DNA from: an uncultured Erythrobacter sp.
Lineage (GTDB): Bacteria; Pseudomonadota; Alphaproteobacteria; Sphingomonadales; Sphingomonadaceae
NCBI RefSeq assembly: GCF_947502395.1
Contig: NZ_CANMZM010000002.1
Span: 971,986-1,035,985 of the forward strand
Length of the DNA stretch: 64,000 nt
Direction of reading: 5' to 3'
Part shown: positions 32,057 to 41,414 of the stretch, one piece after another
How positions within the stretch are numbered: the stretch's first letter is position 1
Layout of the letters: every line of letters starts with the position of its first letter
The notes under the pieces: model-generated
Told to the model about the DNA's origin: nothing
Database searches by the model: none
Seen by the model: the letters and a program-made list of their open reading frames with translations, nothing else
Program-made: the position numbers and the translations under genes

Positions 32057-33774
32057 TGACCGCCCCTTGCGTAATAGTCGTCGATCTTTTGCTGGATGAG
32101 GATGCTCGTTTCGAGCTCATCGGGGAGGCGCGCCGCTTCGGTGAATTCGGCATAGACTTCGCTGAAATCCATGAGGCTCAAATCAAGCTGCGCAAACTCG
32201 TCGAGGGTAAATCCTTCGCACTGCTCGTGCTTGGGCTTGTCCCATGGTTTGGGGAGCTGTTTGCGACCCTGTTCCTGCAAGATGCGCGACAGTTTGCTCT
32301 CAAAGCAGCAATAGGCTTTCTTCTTGGTCAGGCAGACACCGAGGAATTTCTTCGAACAATAGGTCCCGACATAGGCACAAAGCCCCTGCGCATCGCGTTC
32401 ATGGAGCAGCACTTCCTCGCGGTCGCAGCCAAGCGCGACCAGCAAGCTGATGCCGGGGATCAGCGGAAAGCCTTTGCCCTTGCAGCAATTGAGCACGCCA
32501 AAGACTTTGGACGAGCAGGTGTTTCTGGTCCCGCGGAATAGCGTCAGCGTATTGGGATCGAACTGCCCACGCGCCTCATCCATTGCATTGAGCGCGGTGA
32601 CTGCATCTTTGAACTCATCATTGGGCGTGCGCTCAATGGTCTCGCAGCTTCCATCAATGCAATAGACATCGCCATCGCAGACGAATTGGGGTGAGTTCTC
32701 GGTTTCTGGAAGCGGGCATTCGTAGATGCGCTCCCAGGTCTCGCAGGGAACCTCCTCTGTGATGCATTCTTCGCGCACAAAGCGGCAGGTGCCGAGCGCT
32801 TCAATATCTGAGCAATCGCTTGCCGCTTCGCGCGATGTGCAAGTGTAGCTTCGCTCCCATTCCCAGCAGCTCTGCGTGACCGCCACTCCATCAACAATGC
32901 GGGTTTGTGGGCTTTCATCGGTGCAGATTTCCGCATCGAGTGTGCAATCTCCATCCTCCGCAAAAGGCTGGCACTGGGTTTCATCTGGAGCGGTGTCGAC
33001 CGTGCTCTGGGTCGTGATCGCATAGGGCGAGTAGCGCGGGTCAGGCGTATCGCAGGAAATCTCAGCGATGGGATCGCCCGGTTCAGAACAGTAACGGTTA
33101 AAGCCGTTATCCCACCACTGCAGACATGGGCCGGGCCGGTAACCGGTGATGCGGCACAAGCCGCTGTTAAATGTAGAGCACCATGGGAGACCTTGTTGGA
33201 TGCCAGTATCGTTGCAGAGATAGTGCCATTGCTGGCGCTGGGTCACGCTGGCGACTAGCGGGACAGAGCATTGCCCCTGGGCTTGCTCGACCCGTGTGCC
33301 CGTGTTGCATGTTGCTGTGTAAGTGCCAGCGGACCCGGAGCCAGGCGGCAAGGGGACGCATTCACCTTGACTGCCGGAGATCGACATGCCGCTGGTGTAA
33401 TCAAGCGGTGCCTTATTGATTGCCAGACTGCGGGCGATCACCGCTTCAATATCATCGCTTTCGAAGCGCGCGCGATTGGCCATGCTGTCGCGCACCAGGC
33501 GATGGCCTTGATGATTGCGCGATGCAGCTGTGGCCGCTCCCTCGATCTGGTCGGGATTATCGGCGAGCCGCTCGAGATTTCGCACAGCCTCGCGGTCATA
33601 GTTGGGGAGCTCGGACGCGCTGGGTTGCGCTTTGCTTGCCGCTTGCGCTTCACCGCGCAGGCTCTCGCCGAAGGCTTTGCCATCGCTTCTGGCTTCCTGC
33701 TGCTGAGCCGAGGCAGGCGCGGCGAGCAAAGACAGAGCGAAGAGTAGAGCTTTGATGGATGATTGGCGGATCAC
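32053..33774 (-). CDS. traN: Conjugal transfer mating-pair stabilisation protein TraN
   Basis: A 573-residue outer-membrane adhesin with a signal peptide (about 1-23) and dozens of Cys residues across the central and C-terminal parts, spaced as CxxC and Cx(5-10)C, which form the disulfide-rich TraN fold. It should contact the recipient surface during mating; the variable central part decides recipient preference in F-like plasmids. It sits between trbC and traF with 4-bp overlaps, next to the thioredoxin-like partner it likely needs. Confidence 0.9.
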   Translation of the reverse strand: MIRQSSIKALLFALSLLAAPASAQQQEARSDGKAFGESLRGEAQAASKAQPSASELPNYDREAVRNLERLADNPDQIEGAATAASRNHQGHRLVRDSMANRARFESDDIEAVIARSLAINKAPLDYTSGMSISGSQGECVPLPPGSGSAGTYTATCNTGTRVEQAQGQCSVPLVASVTQRQQWHYLCNDTGIQQGLPWCSTFNSGLCRITGYRPGPCLQWWDNGFNRYCSEPGDPIAEISCDTPDPRYSPYAITTQSTVDTAPDETQCQPFAEDGDCTLDAEICTDESPQTRIVDGVAVTQSCWEWERSYTCTSREAASDCSDIEALGTCRFVREECITEEVPCETWERIYECPLPETENSPQFVCDGDVYCIDGSCETIERTPNDEFKDAVTALNAMDEARGQFDPNTLTLFRGTRNTCSSKVFGVLNCCKGKGFPLIPGISLLVALGCDREEVLLHERDAQGLCAYVGTYCSKKFLGVCLTKKKAYCCFESKLSRILQEQGRKQLPKPWDKPKHEQCEGFTLDEFAQLDLSLMDFSEVYAEFTEAARLPDELETSILIQQKIDDYYARGGQ

Positions 33775-34526
33775 ATGTGCTCTCCTTGCATGCGGCGAAG
33801 ATGACGGCGGGCAAGGCGGGCACCGGGGCCGCCGCCGCCTGCAAAGGTCTGGAGCACTTCTTCCACGCTGATATTGCCAGCGACACGGTCGTGGGGTGGC
33901 ACGGCATCGGTGCAGTCGAATCCATCGCAGGGCGCAAAGTCGCTGGCGATCATGACGAAGCTCGGTGCCGCTTCGATCTGGAAAGCGCGAAAGAGACGCG
34001 GATCAATGCCGAGCGCGCCGGCTTCATCACCATCACTCCAAATTGCTGCGAGACGCTGCTTAAAGGCTTTGCTGTCGCCTTGAGGGAAACCTCGAAGGAC
34101 AGTGATACCGCCCGCTTTGGTCACGTCTCGCACCAGCGCTTTCAGCGAAGCTTCCGGCATGCCTAGCGAAGCAAAGGCGATGAATTTGGGTGTCTCAGTG
34201 AGGCTCGCCGCTTCTGCATCGGCTTGCGCGCGGATCATACCATCCAGATCAAGCGGGCCTTCATCCACCGCCGCCTGCGCAGTTGCGGCGTAGCCAGCGC
34301 GATTATCAATCGCCTCTTGCTGGGTTTGTTTGGCTTCTTGCGCCAAAGCATCGGCTTTCGTGCGCACTGCAGTGGCGAGCGCTTCGGCGTCTTTCGTGTG
34401 TTCGTTCGCACGAGCCCGGATTTCGGCAAGATCGAGCTCGGGTGAAGCATCCTGTGCCGAAGCCACAGCCACAGTTGCAGCGATCGCAATGCTGGTGATG
34501 GCGAAGAGCGAAAAGGCGTGTCTCAT
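33771..34526 (-). CDS. trbC: Type-F conjugative transfer protein TrbC
   Basis: A 251-residue periplasmic protein with a signal peptide (FSLFAITSIAIAATVAVASA), a helical Ala/Glu-rich stretch (about 30-90) and the TrbC_Ftype domain (FIAFASLGMPEASLKALVRD ... LRGFPQGD). In F it pairs with TraW in pilus assembly. The start at 34526 is used because ATG overlaps the traU stop (ATGA); a Met 4 codons upstream is possible. Confidence 0.9.
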   Translation of the reverse strand: MRHAFSLFAITSIAIAATVAVASAQDASPELDLAEIRARANEHTKDAEALATAVRTKADALAQEAKQTQQEAIDNRAGYAATAQAAVDEGPLDLDGMIRAQADAEAASLTETPKFIAFASLGMPEASLKALVRDVTKAGGITVLRGFPQGDSKAFKQRLAAIWSDGDEAGALGIDPRLFRAFQIEAAPSFVMIASDFAPCDGFDCTDAVPPHDRVAGNISVEEVLQTFAGGGGPGARLARRHLRRMQGEHM

Positions 34527-35536
34527 AGCGCGCAGCAATTCCTTTTGCGCCAGACGAGATATCCCATGTCTTCGCCAATGGCGGGGATCATCTGTCCGGG
34601 GGATTGAAAGGTGGTTGAGGCCCCGATGGGAGGGCAGGCGTAGCGGCCTTTGGTTGCCGGATTAGGGTTGGTGGCTTGGAAGCGATATTGCTGCTTCCGC
34701 ATCACAGGCATGAGGTATTTGCCGCAAAGCCCTTTGGAGCCCATCGTGCCCCATGAAACGAGCTGGCGGTGCAGCTTGTAAGCAAAGCGTGAAAGAACGA
34801 GCCGCGAGGCTTGCACATGACCGATCGAGGCAGAGACATTGCCATTCATCGGATACATTGAACCCTGGCAGCCCGCGCACCAGAACATTTCATCAAGCGG
34901 AAGATTGGCGGTCGAAGCCGCGCAGTCGGCAGCGCAGGCGGCTAGTGCGAGCGGATTGGCGAAGAGCACCGCTTCAGGGTTGATGATCGCGGTAAGCTCG
35001 CTGTCCTGCCACAGCGGATCAATCTCGGAGATGTAGAGAATGTCGATTGAGCCGGGTTCGAGGCACAGGAAATCAGCAACGATCTCCATCCAATAGATAA
35101 GAGGATAGGCGTACCAGTGGACGTGCCAGCTTGAATAATACTGGCTTGCCCCGCCGATTGCAGACGGTCCGGAGATCGAGCGAAAGCCGATATCGAAGCC
35201 GGGATCGAGCTTCATCCCGCCCAGATTGACGAAGCACCATGGCTTCATGCTGACATCAGCAAGCCGGACAGGCTCCCAGAACCCCATCGCGATGCCGGGC
35301 CGGATACCGCACAGGCAAACGGGCAGGTCGGGATTGTCGGGATCGGGCCGACTGCTAGGCCAGATTTCTAGCCCGCCCACCGAGATCGGGAACAGGCACG
35401 ACCAACAAATATCGGTGATCGGATTGACGAATTGCCCGGTGCATTTGCCCGGCCCGGCATCAGCGGAAGCGGGCGAAGCGAAGGCCAACGACAACGAGGC
35501 GATCACGAGAGCCAGGAAAGCGCGGAAACTGCTCAT
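34523..35536 (-). CDS. traU: Conjugal transfer protein TraU
   Basis: A 337-residue periplasmic protein with a signal peptide (about 1-26) and conserved Cys-rich segments: CTGQFVNPITDICWSCLFPI at the N-terminus, LCGIRPGIAMGFWEPVRLADV, and the region with MFWCAGCQGSMYPMNG. These are hallmarks of TraU, needed for DNA transfer in F-type systems. It overlaps traW and trbC by 4 bp each. Confidence 0.93.
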   Translation of the reverse strand: MSSFRAFLALVIASLSLAFASPASADAGPGKCTGQFVNPITDICWSCLFPISVGGLEIWPSSRPDPDNPDLPVCLCGIRPGIAMGFWEPVRLADVSMKPWCFVNLGGMKLDPGFDIGFRSISGPSAIGGASQYYSSWHVHWYAYPLIYWMEIVADFLCLEPGSIDILYISEIDPLWQDSELTAIINPEAVLFANPLALAACAADCAASTANLPLDEMFWCAGCQGSMYPMNGNVSASIGHVQASRLVLSRFAYKLHRQLVSWGTMGSKGLCGKYLMPVMRKQQYRFQATNPNPATKGRYACPPIGASTTFQSPGQMIPAIGEDMGYLVWRKRNCCAL

Positions 35537-36165
35537 GGCCGCACCTTCCGCGTTGGCAAAGCGATCTCGCTTACCTCAAGTATGCGCCCTTGCTGACGCA
35601 CTCGTGCTGGCACGGCTTTGATGTTGAATTTGGCCGTGAGTTTGCCGCCTTGATCGAAATAGAAGCGGCGCTGACGGGTTTTCATGAGTTCGAGCGGTGC
35701 GCCTTTGACCAAGATCAGCTTGGCCTTTGAGTCTTGCTCAAGCGCCCATCGGATCTGCACTGGATCATCGCCATCGAGGAACAGAAGGTCAGCGCGCAGC
35801 TTCACACTGTTGAGCGGATTGACCCGCGTTCCGGCAGCATGGATGAGCTCGCCTTTTGCCCCGCGAATATCGGCAGCCAGCGTGATGGTTGGATCGAAGA
35901 TCCAATTGCGGCTTTCATGCGCGCGGATGAGACCGGGGACAGGATCGGGCCGATTGACCCGCGCAATCGTCCGCCGTTTCAATTCCTGATTAAGCCGCGC
36001 GGTCTCGCCCGACTTCTCCATTTGGACGAGCCGCGAGTGGATCTGTTCGAGCAGGTCGCGCTCGACAATCGGAAAGAGCGCGCCGCGCTGACCGTAGTCG
36101 CGCGCTTGTGCCTGTGTCGGCAGGATGGCGAGAGAAAGCGCGATGAAAGACAGAGTGGCGCGCAT
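35533..36165 (-). CDS. traW: Type-F conjugative transfer protein TraW
   Basis: A 210-residue periplasmic protein: signal peptide (about 1-21), then RDYGQRGALFPIVERDLLEQI and the conserved C-terminal region with GTRVNPLNSV and LLFLDGDDPVQIRWA. It acts with TrbC in pilus assembly. ATG at 36165 overlaps the upstream stop as TGATG; a GTG three bases earlier is the alternative. Confidence 0.92.
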   Translation of the reverse strand: MRATLSFIALSLAILPTQAQARDYGQRGALFPIVERDLLEQIHSRLVQMEKSGETARLNQELKRRTIARVNRPDPVPGLIRAHESRNWIFDPTITLAADIRGAKGELIHAAGTRVNPLNSVKLRADLLFLDGDDPVQIRWALEQDSKAKLILVKGAPLELMKTRQRRFYFDQGGKLTAKFNIKAVPARVRQQGRILEVSEIALPTRKVRP

Positions 36166-36671
36166 CACAGGATGGCCCTCCCGCTGCCCATGATCTGCCT
36201 GGCGCAGACAAAACCTATTTCCGCATAGCGGCTATCAAGCCCGCGCGGATGATCGGTTCCGGCGTAGAAACACCCTTCCGGGATCTCGCCTTGCGGCCCT
36301 TGCGTGAGCGCTATGCCGAGGCTGGTTCTGTCGAGACGCGTAGCAATGGGTTCGCCATTGATGAAGACTTGGTCGCCTTCATGGCTGACCATATCGCCGG
36401 GTATGCCCAGCACGCGCTTGCCGAACATTTGTGGCTCTTTGCCAAAATGACTTGTAACAAGGCGGCTCTTGGGAGGCTCAAAGAATATCAGGCTGTCGCG
36501 CGTTATCTGCGCGTCTTTATCGAGCCAGAACGCCCAATTGGGCAGGCTTGGGCTCGCATTGATGAGGAAGGCGTGGTTTTTGCTAAAGGCATCGAGAGGT
36601 GCCCAGGCGAGCGGCATGAGGACGACCCCTAGGAGGAGCAGCGGGCGCTTGAAGCGAAGAGGCAGATTCAT
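36165..36671 (-). CDS. S26 family signal peptidase (TraF/TrhF-type maturation protease)
   Basis: A 168-residue inner-membrane protease with one N-terminal transmembrane helix. The catalytic Ser is in NASPSLPNW and the Lys in KRVLGIPGDMV. Proteins of this type process the pilin or other exported Tra proteins. In F-like ICEs of sphingomonads it sits, as here, between trbI and traW. Confidence 0.9.
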   Translation of the reverse strand: MNLPLRFKRPLLLLGVVLMPLAWAPLDAFSKNHAFLINASPSLPNWAFWLDKDAQITRDSLIFFEPPKSRLVTSHFGKEPQMFGKRVLGIPGDMVSHEGDQVFINGEPIATRLDRTSLGIALTQGPQGEIPEGCFYAGTDHPRGLDSRYAEIGFVCARQIMGSGRAIL

Positions 36672-37048
36672 GGCCGTTCTCCCGCTTTGAGATTTTCAGC
36701 GATGCGCGCTTCGAGCTCGGGTGTTGCGTCCTCGGCCGCGCCCGCGAGCACAGCTTCGGCAACCAGAATGACGCGCCCGTCGCGTCCCATATCGTCAACC
36801 GCGCTTTCCGCTGCTTTGAGGTAGGCAAGGCTTGCCGCCTGGACCGCCGCAGGATCCGCATCAGCGCGCGCGGCTTCTTCGACAAATGTCCCGATCGTCT
36901 CGGCAAGCCGGACTGTGACGATGCGTTGGACGGGTGGTTCGCTTGTGATCTCTCGCGTGATCCATACGCCCCAAAAAAAAGCGGCGATGCAGGCTGACAT
37001 GACAAGCGCTTTGAGAAGGAGCGGGCGGGTTAGGTTTGCATCAGGCAT
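36668..37048 (-). CDS. trbI: Type-F conjugative transfer protein TrbI
   Basis: A 126-residue protein with one N-terminal transmembrane helix (LLLKALVMSACIAAFFWGVWI) and a periplasmic region with VRLAETIGTFVEEAA, typical of TrbI, which affects pilus retraction in F. The start at 37048 is taken because it gives the normal N-terminus; it overlaps the upstream gene by 8 bp. A longer frame to 37117 runs inside that gene. Confidence 0.85.
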   Translation of the reverse strand: MPDANLTRPLLLKALVMSACIAAFFWGVWITREITSEPPVQRIVTVRLAETIGTFVEEAARADADPAAVQAASLAYLKAAESAVDDMGRDGRVILVAEAVLAGAAEDATPELEARIAENLKAGERP

Positions 37049-37445
37049 GGGACACCTCGTCTTCATGGAGGCGGCGCTCAAGCCGACGCAGGAAACCTGG
37101 TATTCTAAAAAGGGCAAGCGTCCCCGCGATTATAAGGAAGGCGATCTGCAAATCCGATGCAAAGAGCCGCTGCGCGAGGGGTTCAGCGGTTCGGTAATGG
37201 TCAGCAAGATTGCCAAGCTGCGCGAACAGCGTGGTGAGATCCCAGCCTGCGAGCAGCAGAAAAACGAACAGCGGCAGGCCAAGCACCAGTAACAGAGTGC
37301 TGGCTGCGAAGATGACGCATTCGATCAGCACAAAGCAGCTGCCTTGAAAGAGCGCGAGCCAATTGAAGGAGCGCCGCGTACGCTGTGCCCATTTCGTCAG
37401 GGGCAACGGTGTGCGATCGACAAGCGTGTTGGTTTCGAGCGTCAT
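37041..37445 (-). CDS. Membrane protein of the transfer operon, unknown function
   Basis: A 134-residue protein with two hydrophobic blocks (about 28-70, long enough for two helices, and 97-113) and charged ends. It is coupled to traC (4-bp overlap) and to trbI (8-bp overlap), so it is part of the T4SS operon. It has no counterpart I know in the F plasmid order between traC and trbI. No family recognised. Confidence 0.75.
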   Translation of the reverse strand: MTLETNTLVDRTPLPLTKWAQRTRRSFNWLALFQGSCFVLIECVIFAASTLLLVLGLPLFVFLLLAGWDLTTLFAQLGNLADHYRTAEPLAQRLFASDLQIAFLIIAGTLALFRIPGFLRRLERRLHEDEVSHA

Positions 37446-39994
37446 TGGCTTTCCCCTTGGATGCCCGCGACGAGAGCGACTGCGCGTTCTAGAGGCATGC
37501 CGCTTCCGACATGGCTCTGGATGGCAGCATAGGTGTCAGGATCAGAGGAGAAGATCGTGGCTGAGAGCGGGTCGAGCACCAGCCTTCCCACCGCTTCAGT
37601 CTCTGGGCCCTTCACATAGATCTCGCTATATTCGGTGCCCGAGCGCTTGAGGCTGCGGATCAGCGTCTCAGTGCGGTCATCCATGTCGAGCCGCGCTTCC
37701 TTGCGGAAGTCGGCGATGGTCTCGGGCTTTTGCTGGAGCACAAGCATCCAGTCGCTGTTTTCAAGCGCGGCGCGCGCGCCATCCGATTTGTAATAGTCAT
37801 TGAGAGACTGGGTGGCGGTCGCGAGAGCGCCGCCATATTTGCGCGCTGTTCGAGCGTAAGTCTCTACAAACTCGCCCATCGACCCGCCTTTGAGCATGGC
37901 CCAGGCCTCGTCGATAAGGAGCAGCTTCTTGGTTGCCCTAGAGCTGCGTGTCATCGCCTGACCGGTCATGAACATGATGGCCGAGAGAACGACGCTCCTC
38001 AGTTCCTCGCGGCTCGCCAAATCGCTCATCTCAAAGACGGTGAAATCATCTTCGAGCGCAAAGCTGGCTTTGCCGGAGAAAAACCCGGCATAGCTCCCGC
38101 CTTGGCAAAAGGGTGCAATCGCTGTCGCAAGCTCTTTGCCAGCTTGGTTCTCGCTTGAATGAAGCGCGTGGGCGACATCATCCACGGCCCCGCCGCTCCC
38201 AAGTGCATCCCATACATGGGTCACAGCCTGATCAATCAGCCCACGCTCGGTGTCCGACGGCGCCGCGCTTGGCCGCGCCATCTGGCCGATGATCGCTTTG
38301 ATCATGGCAAAGCAGTCGAGCCTGTAATCTTCGTCGACCTCGGCGCGGGCATCATCTACCATCGAAAAGGGGTTGAGCGAAAATCCAGAGGCGAGCGTAA
38401 ACTCGACAAAGCGCCCCCCTTGAAGCTTCACCGAGTGCTCAAAGCTACGACCATCATCGATCACCACAACCTTGGCGCCCGCCCCGCGCAAAGCGGTGCA
38501 GAGTTCTTGCAGCAGCACCGACTTGCCCGAACCGGATTTACCGCAGATCGCGATATTGTGATTGCCCGCGTTGTTCTCGAAGGGCGACCAGAAAAAGGGT
38601 TGGCCGCGCCTTCCAAGCAGCAAGAGATGCGGGATTTCTCCGCCAAGATACTCGCCTTGCATCGGCGCGATGTTCGCGGCAGTCGTTGAGAGCATCGTCC
38701 GAAAGCGCTTGAGACGCGCCATGTCTTGAACAAGGCCGTCTGCAAGGCTCAGCGGGAACGCAGCGACCAGACCTTGCAATTGCAGGAAGCGTTCGTCGGC
38801 CAAATCCCATCCGGCCGCTTTGTAGATTGCCTTGATTGTGCGCTCATGCGCATCGCCTTCGCCAAGCGGGGAGATGGTGGTGACACCGTAGAAGAGTTTG
38901 ACCAGTTTCTTGCCCGCTTGAAGCTCGGCCTGAACGTGTTTCCATTCGGCCGATTGCTGGGAGAGATTGGGAAGAAAGCGCGCGCTTTTCGTTTCAGAAA
39001 GGCTGGTCGTACGCATGAATTTATAGCCTACACGAGCGCTAGCTGCTTCCTGATCGGGATAGTGCAGGCACAGCATGGTGGCTGCAGGGCAAGGCAAGCG
39101 CAGTTTGTCGGTGAACATATCACCGATGAGGCGCGCACATTCCCACGGCGCCCAGCGTTCAGGTGTCGAACGCACGCCATAATGGCGAACGTCAAAGCGG
39201 TCGGGATAGCATTCGCCCATTTGCGGCACGCCATCGCGGCTTCGCCCGGTTTCGCGAAAGCGCTCGGTGCGAAGGATCAACCGATCATCTTCGACTTCCA
39301 GTTCGATATCGCGTCGGATCGCTTGGGCATCGAGCGTGTCTTCGCGGTTCCAATGTGTAGTCTCAGGCTCGCGCGCCGTGGTGGGCGATGTGAGTTCATC
39401 GATCAGCGCCAAGAGCCCAGCGGGCTCAAGCGGGATTGACGAAAGGCCCAGCGAATTGAGCATGCCCATCAGGCCCTTGCGGCATTCGCTAAGCTCTGCG
39501 TCGCTCACATTGCTTGGAACTGGCACGCCAAGCGAAATGATCAATCGTGTATGGCGGGCATGGAAAGGCGCGTGCTCGGAGCCAGATTGCCAGACAAGAT
39601 CGTAAAGCCGGTCGGTGCGCGCTTTAGCTATCGCTTCATAGATGCCACCTTGCTCGTAACGCGGAGCAAACCAGGGCGCGACAATCGAGCCGATGCGCGG
39701 GCTCGCAAAATTGAGCACTTGGAGGCATGCGCCCCGCGGCAGACTTTCAGAAAAGAACTGGCCCAGGATTTCGCCCGTGCGTTCGTCGGCACCGATCAGC
39801 GGGGTTACTTCAAGCGCAAAGCCTTTCGAATGGGCGTTGCGATAGAGCCCAGCGCCTTGATCGAAGACGCGGTAGGGTAGCCAATCCGACAGCATTTCAA
39901 GCGAAAAATGCGCCGCCGTTTGGTCGGCCTTTTTGGCATCGCCGAACAGGCCTGAAAGAAGCGCATCGCGCGCAGAGCTTAGTGAGAGGGTCAT
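37442..39994 (-). CDS. traC: Type IV secretion ATPase TraC (VirB4 family)
   Basis: An 850-residue ATPase that powers pilus assembly at the inner membrane. Walker A is CGKSGSGKSVLLQ near residue 485 and Walker B is LLLIDEAWAML near 690, followed by the typical RKYGGALATATQSLNDYY. The N-terminal TraC_F_IV domain is recognisable (MLSDWLPYRVFDQGAGLYRN). It overlaps traV and the next gene by 4 bp each. Confidence 0.95.
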   Translation of the reverse strand: MTLSLSSARDALLSGLFGDAKKADQTAAHFSLEMLSDWLPYRVFDQGAGLYRNAHSKGFALEVTPLIGADERTGEILGQFFSESLPRGACLQVLNFASPRIGSIVAPWFAPRYEQGGIYEAIAKARTDRLYDLVWQSGSEHAPFHARHTRLIISLGVPVPSNVSDAELSECRKGLMGMLNSLGLSSIPLEPAGLLALIDELTSPTTAREPETTHWNREDTLDAQAIRRDIELEVEDDRLILRTERFRETGRSRDGVPQMGECYPDRFDVRHYGVRSTPERWAPWECARLIGDMFTDKLRLPCPAATMLCLHYPDQEAASARVGYKFMRTTSLSETKSARFLPNLSQQSAEWKHVQAELQAGKKLVKLFYGVTTISPLGEGDAHERTIKAIYKAAGWDLADERFLQLQGLVAAFPLSLADGLVQDMARLKRFRTMLSTTAANIAPMQGEYLGGEIPHLLLLGRRGQPFFWSPFENNAGNHNIAICGKSGSGKSVLLQELCTALRGAGAKVVVIDDGRSFEHSVKLQGGRFVEFTLASGFSLNPFSMVDDARAEVDEDYRLDCFAMIKAIIGQMARPSAAPSDTERGLIDQAVTHVWDALGSGGAVDDVAHALHSSENQAGKELATAIAPFCQGGSYAGFFSGKASFALEDDFTVFEMSDLASREELRSVVLSAIMFMTGQAMTRSSRATKKLLLIDEAWAMLKGGSMGEFVETYARTARKYGGALATATQSLNDYYKSDGARAALENSDWMLVLQQKPETIADFRKEARLDMDDRTETLIRSLKRSGTEYSEIYVKGPETEAVGRLVLDPLSATIFSSDPDTYAAIQSHVGSGMPLERAVALVAGIQGESQ

Positions 39995-40554
39995 AGCGTC
40001 TCTCCATCATCTGTTGGCGATTGGGGCACCCGGCCTGGGGAGGGGGAAAGGCCGGGTGCCCCTGCGGCCGGCGCTTTCGCGCCGGGCAGCTCCGGAGAAG
40101 TCTGGGAGGGGATAACCAGAACGTCCGGGAGCTGCTGCGGGGTAAAACTGGAAGGTGGAGCAATGGGTTGCTTTTGCTGTGTGCCTTGGCTGGCACGGCC
40201 GAGCGCGCGAAGAACGTGGCCCGTTGAAAGAGGTGCTCGCCACTCCGAATGCGGCGGCTCGGGCAAAGGCACATGGACAACGCGCGCTTCGTGCTCACGT
40301 CCGCTGGCATCACGCCGTGCAGCGACTACAATACGCAGCTTGCGGTCGTTGCTTGGCGCTATGACCTGAGTGACAGGTTCTTGAGGCAAGCTCGCCTTGG
40401 TCGCGGCATCATCAATCGCCGATGTGGGCGCGCAGCTGCCACCCGGCGCGCGGCAAGCGAAATCACCGCTCACATTGCTGCCCAAAGTTGTGCAGCCACT
40501 GATTGTGACAGCGAGCCCAGCAAAGATCGCAAGCTTGTAGGTGCGCCGGCTCAT
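39991..40554 (-). CDS. traV: Conjugal transfer lipoprotein TraV
   Basis: A 187-residue outer-membrane lipoprotein with a lipobox (VTISGC, Cys21), then the family signature SDFAC-like VSGDFACRAPGGSCAPTSAI. The C-terminal part is Pro/Ala/Ser-rich. It is the VirB7-like part of the outer core with TraK and TraB. It overlaps dsbC and traC by 4 bp. Confidence 0.9.
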   Translation of the reverse strand: MSRRTYKLAIFAGLAVTISGCTTLGSNVSGDFACRAPGGSCAPTSAIDDAATKASLPQEPVTQVIAPSNDRKLRIVVAARRDASGREHEARVVHVPLPEPPHSEWRAPLSTGHVLRALGRASQGTQQKQPIAPPSSFTPQQLPDVLVIPSQTSPELPGAKAPAAGAPGLSPSPGRVPQSPTDDGETL

Positions 40555-41414
40555 TGGTCCGCTCCGCCTTTGGCAAAACGGATCAGCGTTTGCGCATTGC
40601 GGTAGCCGTGAAGCACTGCACCATCTTTCGCGCGAACGATGACGGGCGTTCCGGAAAAGCCATTGGCTTTGGCAAAGGCCTCATTGGCATCTAGCGCGTC
40701 GCTTACATCGCAGCTCGAGGGTATTGGGTGTGTCTGCCCGGCATAAGCCTGATGCATCGCTTTGACGGGATCACGCGCGCAGAGCACACCTTCAGCCATC
40801 CGGCGGCTTGATGCGCCAAAGATCGAGATCGGGCGTTCTTCGATGAAAAGGCCTGTGTCTGTGAGGGCGCCGGTGAGCTGGCGGCAATAGCCGCATTGAA
40901 AGTCTGAAAAGACGATCAGCTTCTCACCCCTGGGATTGCCCCAGTGCACTGCGCCGTCTTTCGGAAGGCCAGCTGTATCGACTTTGGACTTGGCGGCTTT
41001 GGCTGGGTGGCTTTGATCCGCGCTTTCGGTGCTCCCAGCGGCGCGCGCGGCTCCTGCGGCCAGAAGATCGGGGTTGAGCTCGATCAGCCGAGTGGCTGTC
41101 ACATCACGGCGTTTTTCAAGATCATAGAGCCGTCCGACGAAGAGATAGCGCGCCGCCTCGTCGATATAGAAAAGCGTGTCGCCTGAGACCACTTCGCACC
41201 AGGGCGCAAAACTCTTGCAATCTAGCGCATCAATCGGCGTTTTTGGCAGCCGGAGCTTGAGCGCCTGGCTGACATCGCGCGCAATCGCGGCATGGGCCGG
41301 GATGGCGGTCACCATGGCGACACCGCTGGTGACCACGGCAGCGGCGCTCGCTGCTGCGATCGAGAAATGAATAGCCCGTGTCATCAGACCGGGACGAAAA
41401 TCGTGAAAGTTCAT
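40551..41414 (-). CDS. dsbC: DsbC-family disulfide isomerase of the transfer operon
   Basis: A 287-residue periplasmic protein: signal peptide (about 1-43), an N-terminal dimerisation-like domain, a low-complexity linker, and a thioredoxin domain with the active site CGYC (FSDFQCGYCRQL) and a cis-Pro loop (FSGTPVIVRA). It should reshuffle disulfides of Cys-rich Tra proteins. A dsbC/trbB-like gene at this place is common in F-type systems. Confidence 0.9.
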   Translation of the reverse strand: MNFHDFRPGLMTRAIHFSIAAASAAAVVTSGVAMVTAIPAHAAIARDVSQALKLRLPKTPIDALDCKSFAPWCEVVSGDTLFYIDEAARYLFVGRLYDLEKRRDVTATRLIELNPDLLAAGAARAAGSTESADQSHPAKAAKSKVDTAGLPKDGAVHWGNPRGEKLIVFSDFQCGYCRQLTGALTDTGLFIEERPISIFGASSRRMAEGVLCARDPVKAMHQAYAGQTHPIPSSCDVSDALDANEAFAKANGFSGTPVIVRAKDGAVLHGYRNAQTLIRFAKGGADQ

